Of a stretch of 64,000 bases of DNA, positions 10,909 to 21,778 are shown one piece after another. The notes under the pieces are model-generated. The model searched no databases and was not told the origin of the DNA. It worked only from the letters and a program-made list of their open reading frames with translations. The position numbers were made by a program, and so were the translations under genes. The stretch lies in contig BCKL01000004.1 in NCBI GenBank assembly GCA_001600635.1, positions 1,313,122 through 1,377,121 on the forward strand, written 5' to 3'. This DNA is from Leucosporidium creatinivorum (lineage: Eukaryota; Basidiomycota; Microbotryomycetes; Leucosporidiales; Leucosporidiaceae). Position 1 is the stretch's first letter. Each line of letters starts with the position of its first letter.

Positions 10909-12238
10909 CTACCTACCATAGCCCATCTCCTTCCTCTTCGTCTCGCTCCATTTCGGCGCCCAGATCTCATCACCCTCAGCGTCGTAGTCGAGTGGCAGAG
11001 CCTCATCCTCCCGCTTCTTCCTCTTCCTGATCTCCTCCTCCGTCTCGCTCTCCCCACTGTACTCCTCCTCGGTCCACATCTCCTCTTCCGTCACCGCGAG
11101 CGAGCTGGAGGCAAAGAGGATCCCCTCGCTTCGCACTCGGCTTGCAGCTCCTCGTACCAGTCCGGGTCGCACTAGGCTTCGGAGTTGCAGTCCACCGAAA
11201 AGAATTCGAGAGCGGGATGACCTCTGACAAACGATTTGAGTGTGTCAAGCGCGAACGGGGAGGAGACCTTGAGCTTGAGGTTGAGGGAGACGAGCGAGAT
11301 GGAGGCGATAGTAGGCGAGATGGCGAGGAGGTGGTAGAGAGTGCCTCGGGCGACAGGTAGGGTGAGCTGCTCGAGGTTGGGGAGGTGCGCACGGTCAAGG
11401 AAGGTCGAGTCGACATCGAGGGGGAACCGAGCTTCGCCGAGAGTGAGATGGCGAAGAACGGGCAGGGGAATGCCGATGTCTCCGAAGACCTGACTGGGAA
11501 AGATGGCTTCGTTTTGCCACGCGTTGCTGGAGGAGAGAGGGAACTTGAGGCTTTCGAGCGTCGCCGCCGAGGTCGTGATGAGCGCTGCTACCAGCTCCGC
11601 CGAACCGCTCAGATCGTGCAAATCAAGGTGGTGTAGGCTCCACTTGGAGAAGGCGGAGGAGTAGTCGGAAAAGGGAGCCAAGTGCAAAGGTTGGGAATCG
11701 CCGACTAACTTTGCCTCCGCCGGCGAGCAAGAGTGTTCTGAGATGAGGGGTGGCCCTCGCGAGGGGGATCCAAAGTGTCGCCTCGAGTGTTCCCGCGAGC
11801 TCCAATGCGAGCTGGGTAAGCGAGCTGGGAAGTAGATGGGGAGCTTGGAACACGTCGTAAGAGTGAAGGGTACGGAGGCGAGGGGAGGCGAGAAGGAGAG
11901 CTTGCTCTTCGTCGGTGGGCAAGCCAGCCGGCAGGCAGAGTGATTGCACCGCTGCCGTCGCGTTCTTCATCGATAGATGGGCGCACGCCGCTTGAAGCCA
12001 CATCGATGTCTCCGTAGCCAGCTCCTGAGTCTTTGAGTGGAAGAGGTGCCGAGCGGCGATTGGAAGGGCGACGGCGTAGAACGTCTTGCTGACGAAGAGA
12101 GGGCAGAATACGAAGCCAAGTCTGTCGCACTCCACCTTTTCGAAAGGAGTAGCGAGGTGATGTGGCGACTGGGTGGTCTCGTACAGCAGCTCAAGGATGT
12201 GCTTGACAAGCTCGGTCGGGAGTGTTTGGAGATGCGAG
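10909..12238 (-). pseudogene. FBX-2, decayed F-box/LRR-like gene
   Basis: The copy is collinear with FBX-3 from LPTELVKHILELLY at its start (near 12220), through SKTFYAVALPIAARHLF and HDLSGSAELVAALI, to the acidic segment ESETEEEIRKRK and the end near 10909. Several lesions are visible. The position of the family start codon reads CAT instead of ATG, and the preceding intron lacks its acceptor. The frame changes near 11700-11707, where one base fewer in AAAG would restore it. A TAG follows FFSVDCNSEA near 11173. The frame changes again near 11120. Four independent faults in one gene argue for a pseudogene rather than sequencing error. It lies divergent to the intact ARZ-2, mirroring ARZ-1/FBX-1. 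Confidence 0.85.
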
Positions 12239-12701
12239 GAGGGTCAGCGCGGCATTGGAGCAGTACCGAAAGGTCAGCATGTACCTCTACAGCTTCAGAA
12301 CAGCGCAAGGAGTAGCGAAGCGAGTTTAGTCCGTCCCGAGGCCTGAGAGCGAGCGCGAAGAGCTGTAGCGTTTGAGCCAGGATGAGCGAGTTCTTGTGAG
12401 CTGCAGCAGAGCGAGCTCACCTTCTGCAGTACTTCCCTACACTAACACTTCCAACCGAGCGAGATTCAAGCGGCGAGCAAGTTGAAGCAGGAAGCAGAGG
12501 AGCGAATCGCTTTCGAGACGGCTTGACTTGCTACCATTACCTCGTCTCTGCTTCGACTCGACTGTTTGGCGCTCTCTGGAAGCTTCCACGACCTCAGCTG
12601 CTGCCCTACAGCCCCCTACCTTTTCCAGAGCTTTCTCTCGTCGCCCACTCGCTCCTCAAGCGCGTCGCTCGAATCAGCTCAAACCGCTGAAGCTGTATGA
12701 G
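12239..12701. promoter_or_regulatory. Second (inverted) copy of the divergent F-box/ARZ promoter region
   Basis: Read on the minus strand this stretch aligns along its whole length with 238-703 and 27867-28348, including the block with CTCGAAAGCGATTCGCTCCT and the CTTCAACTTGCTCGC block. It is clearly more diverged than those two are from each other. It still drives or once drove ARZ-2 (right) and the broken FBX-2 (left). The frame is open upstream of the ARZ-2 start, so a longer N-terminus cannot be excluded. Confidence 0.6.
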
Positions 12702-14558
12702 ATGAGCTCGTCGGAGCAGCAAGACGCCGCTAAGCAGGAAGCTTTGGAAGGGTTGGTAAAAGCTATACAGCAAAGGGACGTGCTCTTCGTGCTCTACCAC
12801 CTCAAGCAGCTCGACGCGCGCTCGCTCAACCAAGAAGGTGAGCCTACTTGATCGCAGACGATGACAGAGGTGCGGGCTGACATCTCAGGGTCCTACAGAT
12901 CCTTTCAGCCAGCTCACACCTCTCAAGATCGCACTCTCCTACTCGCCGAGCTGCCCTCGCCGAGCCCTCATCGTCCAGCTTCTTCTCCTCTCGGGCGCTT
13001 CTCTCCCTCAACATGACGAAGCTAAAGTCGGTAGTGAGCGCAAGGGAGATTCGAGCGCTAGCTGGGCGCGTGGTACTCAAGCAGAGGGTGAGAGCCGACA
13101 TCCCTTACGACGGCGCCGAGCAGCGAGCTGACTCCTTCTCGACGGGACAGCCGACGCCAAGATGCTCCTGAGCGACTTTCCTCTGGACCAAGCCGAGATC
13201 TGGCTTCGTCGCCACGGACTCGATGTCGCCGAAGCTTACGACACCCCTGAGGTTGATGAGCAGCGCCAGGTCGAAGAGCACCAAGGATCTAGCTGGGGAC
13301 ACCACAGCGCTACCGACATGCGCTGGTCAAGAGATGGACCTCCTCAGCCCTCGCCAAAGCGCCCTCGCCTTTCGTTGCCCGAGGAGATCTCCAGCTGCGG
13401 AGGCCTCTACCGCGCCGAGCACTCCTCTCATCGCCGACACTCCCACCCTTCGCCTCAACTACGACCTTCCGCGCTTATTCACGAGTTCATTGTCGACTGC
13501 CTTGCTCCTCAGACGACCCCCTCGGACCTCGAGCGTTTCCTCGCGACCTCCCTTCGAAGCACGAGCTTGGTCGCCTCCGTCTCGCCGACCTTTTCGACTG
13601 GAGCCAACGCCTTCCTCGTCAACCTGACTACGCCCATCGACTCGGACGAGATTCTCGATCTCGACGACCGCTTGCTCCACGGCGCGAGGATACGCGTGCA
13701 GATCCTCGACGCGAGGTCGGCGACGGCTTTCCCTCCTCCTTCCTCCCTCAACTCCAAGTACCGCAGTGCCACCGAACCCGAAGACTTTCACCGCTCGTCC
13801 TCTTCCGAGCGCCCTCGTCACTCCATTTCGCGCCAAGCGGCAAGCCCTCCTCCCTTCGACGCTCGGCGGTCCCTTCTTCCGCCACTTCGCAATCAACGAC
13901 CTGCCTCGCCTCCCTGGTGGGAACAAGAACGTCAAGCGCAGATCTGGGCACCCCACTCGAGCTGCTACTATGCCTATGAGGGTGCTTCCCGCGGTCCTCG
14001 GCCGCTCCCACCTCGTCCTGGCGCTTCCCAGCAAGATCTCGACCAGTGGGCGAAGGAGAGCTGGGTCGGAAGGTGGGCAGCTGACTATCCAGGACTACCG
14101 CTCTCCTGGGAGCCTCGACCGGGCGCGACATGGAGAGGGTGAGTCGCTCCAGCTCGGCGCCGACCAATCCTTACGCGCTTTATACCCAGGCGACTCTGCC
14201 TCAAATTTCCTCCAGTGGCTGGATCGACGCAGAACGTTTGCTGGGGTACGTTCCCGACTCCCTGGTCCTGCTGCAGAGACTGATCCCTATACGCCGAGCA
14301 GGCCGCGACTGCAACTTTGCGCATGCCTGGGAGGAACGCAGGAGACCCGACGGCTCACTCGTAAATCCGGAAGCGGCTTCGGGTACGTCCGAGGTCGCTC
14401 AAGCTATCTCAGAGGCTCTCGCTGATGCTTGTCTGGCCGCTAGCTTTCGCGAAACGCCCTTGGCAAGCGCCGAATCGCAGAAGCCGAGCCCATTGCGCTC
14501 CGAATGGCCTCCCATCTCGACTTCAGCTTCCTTGTACGGTAGAGCCCACTTCCGTTGA
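12702..14558 (+). CDS. ARZ-2, ankyrin-RRM-zinc-finger family protein, intact
   Basis: Exon 1 carries the N-terminal helix (RDVLFVLYHLKQLD). Exon 2 is the ankyrin-like unit (QLTPLKIALS, then ALIVQLLLLSGAS). Exon 3 opens with the AExW helix (DQAEIWLRRHGLDV), then a basic and Ser-rich linker, one RRM-like fold beginning HEFIVDCLAPQTTPSDLERF, an RS-type linker, a WWEQERQAQIW block and the motif ESWVGRWAADYPG. After an intron comes a CCCH zinc finger, C-x13-C-x4-C-x3-H (starting CLKFPPV, ending CNFAH). A 57-nt intron interrupts it at the Gly of CWG/RDC. The C-terminal 60 residues are helical and unmatched. All joins keep frame. Single-stranded RNA binding is inferred from the RRM and CCCH; no target is known. 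Confidence 0.8.
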
Positions 14559-15075
14559 GGGCCAACGTCCTCCTCTTCATTTCGGAGCTCCGGAGCAGCT
14601 TCTCGGCGATGATCAATCCGCCAGGTGTCACTTCTCGGCGGCCGATTGGCTCTTTTAGCAGGACACCTGTCCCTTTATACTACTGTCGATTTATCCGAGC
14701 TTAACTCACATTCACCATTGGCTTGCGAGCTTGCAAGCTTGCTGCGAGCGGCGCCGAGCCTGAGGAGAGCCGAGCATCGAGACCAGCTTGGGTACCGTTT
14801 CCAGCTGCCGCTCGAGACCAAACATCGGAGGTTACACTCCCTTGCATGAAACCAGTGACTCTGATCCATGTCTCGCCGCGAAGGGCGAACGAACGTGAAA
14901 GTGCGAGGTGGGCTCGCTTTCGATCTTTCTCTTCGACCAGCATCTTCCTTCACCCGCTACAGCTCGACAGCACTCGGACAATTCTTATCGAAGAACCGTC
15001 GCAGTCTGCACCCTTCCCGGCCACGTTCGCTCGCGCTACAGCCCTCGGAAGTCGCAAGGTCGCCGCTCGCTTATC
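14559..15075. other. Intergenic, upstream of ARZ-3
   Basis: No gene seen. Unlike the other left-hand ARZ starts, this region does not resemble the divergent promoter copies and has no F-box partner. Confidence 0.5.
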
Positions 15076-17077
15076 ATGAGCTCTAGTGAGGCTTTACAGC
15101 AAGAGAAGCAGGCGCAATACAGCAGCACTATCAATGCCTTGGTTAAGAGCGTGCTCGAACGCGACATCCTCTTCGTTCTCTACCACCTGAAGGGATTGAG
15201 GTCGAGCGCCGGGGACTCGGTCAATCAACAAGGTGAGCAGAGGGCTGGCAGAGCTGCAGGAAGTTTCGCTGACTGTAAATCGATACTACAGACCCTACCA
15301 CTCGAATCACGCCGCTGGAGGCCACCCTCTCGCTGTTCCCAGCCGACTGCCCTCGGCGCGGGCTCATCCACCAAATCCTCCTTCTCTGAGGCGCCATCGA
15401 GTCGCAAAACGCCTCAAGATCAGGTCGGGCAGGTGATTTACCTTGCCCCAGCGATCCCCGTGTTGCTCGAGTGCAGCAGGAGAAGGACCGCGGTGAGCGA
15501 CTGTCTCGGCCGAGCTCGAGCAGGCCTCTCCCGAGCTGACTCTCCTCTCGGCAACAGCCATCGCTCACAAGCTACTCAAGGAGCTCACCATTGAGCAAGC
15601 TAAAGGATGGCTTTACGAGAATGAGTTGGGCGTGGAGGAGAGCTGCGACGCTCAGGAGACGAGGTCTCGACTCGCCAGCCCTTCGCCGAGCGAGGAAGGA
15701 GAGATCGATAATCCCAAGGCGAGGGACCTCACCAAGATCGACCAGCAACAGCACAGGCACCCCGGCACCGCACCCCCATCCCCTCCTGCTTCCGTCGGCG
15801 CCTCAGCAACCCCCGAGCCTCAGCCTTCCCCCTTCTACGCCGAGCTCAAGACCCCACCTCGCCCCTCCGCTCGCGTCCTCCCCTCTCTCCACTTCAACTC
15901 AGAAAACTTGCCGCCCGCTGAGATGACCGCCACCAAGTTCCTCGTCGAGCACCTCGGCCCTCGGACCACCTCGGTCGAGCTCAAAAGCCTCCTCACTCGC
16001 TCGCTCGACCATACCCTCATCGACCGGATCGAGTGCCTTTACGTCGAAGGCAAGCCAGTACTGAGGGTCACCCTGAGGAAGGCGGTTGCTATCAACGTCC
16101 TCAAGTCGTTCGACGGGGCTGAGCTCGACGGGGGCAGGATCGGCGTGAGCTTCAAGGGAGCATGCCTTCGAGGAACGCCAAGGGTCGTTCTTCCTCCTAC
16201 ACCGGCTACGGAGCACCGCTCCTTCTGTTCAACTCTCGTGGTCGCAGTCGCTCTCCATCCCCTCGCCGTCCATCTTACTCGCCAACTCGGTCGACGAAGA
16301 GAGCCAGTTTCCATCCTTCGCCTCCTCCTTCCCCTGAGCGTTCGCGCCAGCAACCCGTCAGCTACTCAACTCTCACCGACCTCCCAAGCTTCCCAAGTCG
16401 TACGTCGCTCGACAAACCCTGCCACCTCTCCGAGCTACTCAGCGCGAGCTCGACGTTTGGTCCGCCGAATCATGGGAAGGGCGGTGGCCAGCAGATGCAG
16501 TCGCCATACCACCTGAGTATGCAAAAGCTGCTAGTCGTGGTAAGAGTGTCTGGAGAACGTGAGTATGAGTACTTGGAGTCGGAAACTCTCGAGGCGAGCG
16601 ACGAAGCTGAGGGGGCGAGCTGTAGCTGATCGGTCCCATCGTTCGCACTGCAGTGCTCTCTGCAACTCTTGGCCGCCTACTCCAGGAGCTTGGTACTGCG
16701 TGGGTGAGCTAATTATCCCTCTACTGACTCACTTGGCGAGTCGCGGTAGGTCGGCGCCGAAGTCTGACTCGCTTGGGTTCTACAGGTCGAACGTGCAACT
16801 ATGCGCATCACCATGGCGAGCTACGTCACGGCGACGGAAGAGTTGTATACCCGGATACTGCCAAGAGTATGTGCTTGCGCTCTCGCGGGCGACGGCGACG
16901 AAGCTGATTCTTTGCCGTCCAGGCTTTGCCGAAAGCCATCGCCGAGGCACTGCCGTTGCAGACAAAACGAGGTACGCCTCTATCAGTGATCCTCAAAATA
17001 CCCATTGTCTCTCCAGCCCTGCCACCCCTCCTCCTCGTCAAGCGGCGCAACTCAAGAGCCCTTTCCGGCCGACTTGA
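15076..17077 (+). pseudogene. ARZ-3, decayed ankyrin-RRM-zinc-finger gene
   Basis: All family parts are present in order: the N-terminal helix (ERDILFVLYHLKGL), the ankyrin-like unit (TRITPLEATLSLFP), the AExW-like helix (EQAKGWLYENELG), one RRM-like domain (TKFLVEHLGPRTTSVELK), an RS linker, ESWEGRWPAD, and a CCCH finger (C-x11-C-x4-C-x3-H, ending CNYAH) split by an intron as in ARZ-2. Three faults break it: a TGA at 15387-15389 where paralogs have Ser of LLLSGA, and two frame changes, near 16165-16215 and 16350-16400. Introns and the zinc finger are otherwise clean, so decay is recent. The alternative is unusual very short introns or sequencing error at the two frame changes. Its closest relative by zinc finger is ARZ-4. 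Confidence 0.7.
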
Positions 17078-17450
17078 GCTCAGCTTCGGGCTCGCTGCAG
17101 GAGATGATGCTGTCCCCAATCCGTACCCTCCCTCTTATACCACAACTAGTGATCTTATTGTTGCCATATTTAACCCAGCGGTGCATGTACTCGCTGAGTC
17201 AGAGCAAGCGAGCCAGCGATGCGAGACTCGGCGATAGCTTCGGCGATCTCTCGGATGCAAACCGAGCGAGGTCCGAGGTCGAGAGCTACCCGGATGCGAA
17301 TACAACAAGCTTTTACGGCTCTTTCTCTACTCCCCACTCACGGACTAGCCAGCTCAGTTCTTCGGCGTCGGCAAGCCAGTCATGAGATCCACTCCGACCG
17401 ACTGAAGAGCGGCGACGGCCCATTCTCTGTGAGGAGGGAACGAAAGGAGG
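17078..17450. other. Intergenic, no gene seen
   Basis: Convergent 3' ends of ARZ-3 and QTRT1. An AT-richer stretch near 17130-17180 may hold transcript ends. Confidence 0.5.
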
Positions 17451-19402
17451 TCAGCTCCAGGCTTGAAGAGATATGGGCTCGGTGGGGAGTTTCAACGGCT
17501 GGCGACAAGCCCTCCCCGCCCGCCAAGACCTAGCCAAAGCCGAAGCTCGAGCGCCGAGCAGAAGCGTCAGACTTACGGGTACTCGTCCTTGCTCTTGAAG
17601 AAGCTGGCGAAGAAGTCGATAAGGTATTGCGGGAAGCGATCCTCCATGATGGCCTCTCGAGCGCGATGCATGAGAGCGGACTGGCGCGCGAGGAGATCAA
17701 AGGGTCAGCTTCGGCGCTGGAGCTTCTTCCGCTCTGAAGCGGGGTACAGCAAAAAAAGAGCAACTCACCTGATAAGTCAAGTTATGCACCGTAACCGCAC
17801 TAGCGCTCGCCGCCTCCTTGCCCACGACCAGTGCCGCCAGCGCCGCTCGGCTCATACCCTCTCCGTTGTCGCAGGTAGCACAACTGCACTCGGGATCAAT
17901 GACGCTAAAGTCCTCGGCGTAGATCTTGGAGCGGAGGTTGAGAGGCCCGTTGAAGGTGAGGGCTACGCCGAAGCGCTGTGAGGGGGGAGCGAGGTCAGCA
18001 GGAGCGGAGGGAGATGAAGAGAGGGGGGACAGCGTACAGCGGTACGAGTGGGGTAGACACAATCGGCGAGGTCGACTCCGAGGGCGGCGCAGACGAGAAG
18101 ATCTGTTGTAAGAGCACGATCAGTTGAAGCTCGGCGAGGACGACGAGAAGTTGAGCTCACCTTCTCCATATCCGATCCCCATGCAGTACCTCGGCTTATC
18201 CTCTGGAAGCTTGGCAGCGCACTGCTTCACACTGCAGTATCACAGCTCATCAGCTTCTCCCTCCGTAGCGAAGCATCAACGCCGAAAGCTCACATTTGCC
18301 AAAACACGCTCTTCTCCTCTCCTCCACTCAATCCTCCGATTGCATAGCCTGGGATCTGGAGAGCTCGTTCGGGAGAGGTCATGGCTGCGAGACATTGGTC
18401 ACGGAGGAGGGGGTCGAGGCCGCCTGTTCCGAGGAGGGGGAGGTCAGCTCGGCTCGATTCGTCGACGCGGAGTAGGGGAAGGAGAGGACCAACCCTGAAT
18501 GATGGCGAAGAGGTTCTGGGTAGGAGCCTTGCCTGAACGAGCGTGTTCAGCGAGACAGCGGTCCAGCCCTGCGGTTCGAGGCTCGAGGTCAGCGAGTGCG
18601 ACAAGGAGCGCCGAAGCCAAGCGCTCACATCGGATAGACCTCCACATGGCCTCCTCCATCCTCGCTCCAGTAGTAAGACTCGATACTACATCATCCAATT
18701 GCCTGCAGATCGCATCATCGTCAGCAGCAGCCCCGAAAAGCAAAGAAGAGAGCACCGAACTCGCATCATGATATCTGCGCCGATGGAATGCTGGATCTGC
18801 ATGCTCCGTTCGGGGGTGAGGAGCGAGGATTGGGAAGGGTCGTAGGGGTTGGCGAAGAGGACGCCTTCTTCTTCTACGCGGGAGAGCTTGACGCTGCGAG
18901 GGGAGGGCGGTCAGTCGGCGCCGAGAAGATGGGGAGGGCGTGGAAGGGCCGGGGCGTACAGCGAGACCATCTGGAATCCACCTGTTGGTCAAGTCGAGTG
19001 TCAGCAAGCGCTCAGGGGCTTGGGAGAGCCTAACTCACCCGAATCGGTCAAGAGATTCCGGCGCCAGGCCTGGTAGTTGTGGCTGCCGCCAACCATGTCC
19101 AGCAGCTCCGCTGTTGGCCGTTGCGACAAATGATACGTATTGTTCAAGAGTAATGTAATTGGCGGCTCAATCGCCTCCAGCTGCGCCGCTGTCACGCCCT
19201 TCATAGTCCCTTGAGTAGCGACTGGCATAAATGTGGGCGTGAGGGTCGTAGCATGAGGCAGGGTCATCCGTGACACCCTTGCGCGAGTAGTAGAGCATCT
19301 CTTGAGTACCTCGAAGTGCAGCGCGGGGCTGGCAGCGGTGAATGGCGGCCTCAGAGAGTGGGAAGGAGGAGTAGCAGGAGCGGGCGGCGCTGAGGCGTCC
19401 AT
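17451..19402 (-). CDS. QTRT1: Queuine tRNA-ribosyltransferase catalytic subunit (TGT)
   Basis: The enzyme exchanges the G34 base of GUN-anticodon tRNAs for queuine, which eukaryotes take from diet or microbes. Exon 1 encodes [18 protein letters not shown], then [20 protein letters not shown], the family start. Later exons give LLTDSG + GFQMVSL (catalytic region), a block with [16 protein letters not shown], the [10 protein letters not shown] loop, GIGYGEDLL and [14 protein letters not shown]. The structural zinc site CSCATC with a downstream His (VTVHNLTYQ) is intact. The last exon reads YPSW, as in the family end, then a short basic tail. About nine introns are needed. Activity needs a QTRT2 partner elsewhere. 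Presence of this gene implies queuine salvage, since fungi do not make the base. Confidence 0.92.
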
Positions 19403-19810
19403 CGTGCTGTATCAGACCGTGTGCGAGCTGAGGAATGTCTCTGAGGTGCAGATTGATCTGCGCGAGCCGCCGGAGAGTCTCGAGAAGCGAGTGGAGATGA
19501 GCGAGGACGAAGAAGGAGGGAGAGAAGCGCTGGGCGCGAAACGCGGTTCTTGAGAGCTGAGCCAACAGTCCGAAGGGGCTACAGCAGCTGCCGAACAGCA
19601 TGAGGAGTCCGCAGAGCTCGTAGTACTGTTTGCGAGCTCTCGCGTATCGTCTTGCAGCAAGCAGAGTCGTTCGCCGTTCGCCTCTCTCACCCACGCCAGC
19701 TGCTCCGAGCCTCAGAACACAGCGACCGATATTGCTTTGCAACCCTTCAACTTCCTTCAACTGGGTGCCATTCATCCCCCCCGTCCCTTCTATACGCATC
19801 ATCCGACCGC
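19403..19810. other. Intergenic, no gene seen
   Basis: Promoter side of QTRT1 and 3' side of ATP3, head to tail. Frames here are weak. Confidence 0.5.
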
Positions 19811-21129
19811 TTAGAGAGCTGTTGAGTGGGAGGAGAGAGGGTCAGCTCCTTGCTCGTTTCCGCCGAGCTCGAGCCAGAAAGAAGGAACGAAACGCACCGG
19901 AAGCACCAGTGATGATGTCGACAAGCTCGTTGGTAATGGCGGCTTGACGCATGCGGTTGAACTGTAGAGCAGGGGAAAGCGAGGGTTAGCCTTTGGAGCC
20001 ACGACCGAGCCGAATAACGACCACTCACGCTCATCTGAAGCTTGGCAATCATCTCCTCGGCGTTCTTGGAAGCGTTCTCCATGGCGTTGCGACGGGCCGA
20101 GATCTGTAATGCAAGTTCGAGGTCAGCCTCTAGAAAACGCACAATCGTCTGGCGGGCGTAGAAGACCCACCTCGGAAGCGTATCCCTCGACAAGACCAGC
20201 GTAGATAGCGTTGGCCATGGAGAAGGAGGCGAGGTCACCCGAGAGCTCGTCTCCCTCGACCTCGTAAGCGGCGAAGGAGGGGGAGGCGGCGAGAGCCTTG
20301 TTGGAGTAGATCTCGATGAAGCTGGCCTCGTAGGAGATGACCGAGACGAACTTGTTGTAGATGACCTTGATCTATATCACGCGCGAACAAGGTCAGCCTC
20401 CTGCTCAGCTACAGTACGGAGCCCAAAGAAACGAACCTTGTCGAACTCGAGTCCCTCGGACTCGATCTTGTCGGCAATGGCGAGGGCATCGTTGAAAGTA
20501 GGGACGGCGCGACCAATCTGGTTGAAAGAGAGGGCTACATCGTTGCCGACGGTACCACGGACGAGCTGCTGCTTGGGCTTGTCACCGAGAGCGACGATGG
20601 TGACCTCCTTGCCGACTCCCTCGCCCTGCTCAATATCCCTCTTGGCGGCCTTAGCGACCGACGAGTGAATTCCTCCGCAAAGTCCACGGTCGGACGAGGT
20701 GACAATGTACAGGATCTTCTCGACCTTGGCCTCCGACTTGGCCGCCTCGGATTGCTCAAAGACGGCGTTGTTGGCGGCGCCGTAAGCCTTAGCGTACTTC
20801 ATCGAGTTCTGGGCGCGGGCGAGACGGGAAGCGGCCACCATCTTCATCGACTTGGTGATCTTTCCTGTAGGTCATTCACCTCGGCGTTAGCTCTCTCGGC
20901 GCTGTGTCAAAGTGACGAGACCGCGTCTTGCTGGAAGGGCCAGCCCAGCGTTGGGTCGCTTCTGGCCCGTCTCAAGGCGAGCTACAAGGGTGCAGAACTT
21001 ACCAATGTTTCCAACCGACTTGATGCGCATCTCGAGCTCACGAAGAGTAGCCTGAGGGGCGGGCGAGGACGAGAAGGACCTCGCACCCGCGACCTGGCGC
21101 AGAGCTGCACGACCAAAGACTGCCGACAT
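19811..21129 (-). CDS. ATP3: Mitochondrial ATP synthase subunit gamma
   Basis: Gamma is the rotating shaft of F1 in the mitochondrial matrix. The N-terminus (VFGRAALRQVAGARSFSSS) is a cleavable targeting peptide. It is followed by LRELEMRIKSVGNIGKITKSM and KMVAASRLARAQ, the conserved first coiled-coil helix, completed across an intron. ITSSDRGLCGG-like sequence (IVTSSDRGLCGGIHSS) marks the central domain. The last exons hold NAIYAGLVEGYASEISARRNAMENA and the C-terminal helix FNRMRQAAITNELVDIITGAS, the family hallmark. The final intron leaves only a two-residue last exon ending at 19811. Length is as expected, about 300 residues. Confidence 0.96.
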
Positions 21130-21778
21130 TTCTGTAGGAGTGCAGAGCAGTAGGGCGCTGGATCAGTACACTGTACAGCTAGCTAAAGAGCTACAGCAGG
21201 AGCAGCAAGGACTGACTAGTGTGTTAGAGGGTGGAGGAGAAGGCCAGAAGAGGTCAGACTCGCGCTGGGCAAAGTGGTCGGGCTGGCTCGGACTGGAGTC
21301 GTCCAAGTTGCTCTCCCTCTCTTTCTTCGTCTTGTGCAGCTATGATACAGCACTGCAATTATCTACAGCTTCGGAGCCAGCTCGACCGCCCAACGCCTTG
21401 CTACAGCGAACTCTGCCAGCCCTCCCCGAGCCTCGTTCGCTTTTCTCCCTCAGAGTGGACATCAGCAAAGCTGTCAAGCAGCAGCAGCAGAGCAGCGTGC
21501 CAGGGTCTTTGCTACCTTCAGGTGACTCTCAAGATTTGGGATAGCGGCTGAAACAGGCTCATTCGGCTCGCTCGGACTTGGGACTTCGGCGAGGAGGGGA
21601 AACGAAGGGGTAACGAAATGCAAGTACGAGGCGTCGGCCAAGAACGACAGGCGACGGAGAGGGGGACGAGACAACAATGTACGAAGAAGAAAGAGACGAG
21701 TCATCAAGCGGCATCACCTGCGAAGCGAGAGCAAGGTCAGCGAGCGCTCGCCGAGAAGACGAGAGCGAGGGCACACCA
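21130..21778. other. Intergenic, ATP3 promoter and 3' flank of ARZ-4
   Basis: No gene seen. It contains a (CAG)n-like short run near 21479-21495. Short frames on both strands lack domains. Confidence 0.5.

Noticed and set aside
18565-18585. GGTTCGAGGC, like a tRNA B box
   Set aside because: It lies in the QTRT1 gene and no A box or cloverleaf arms surround it. No tRNA was found in the window.
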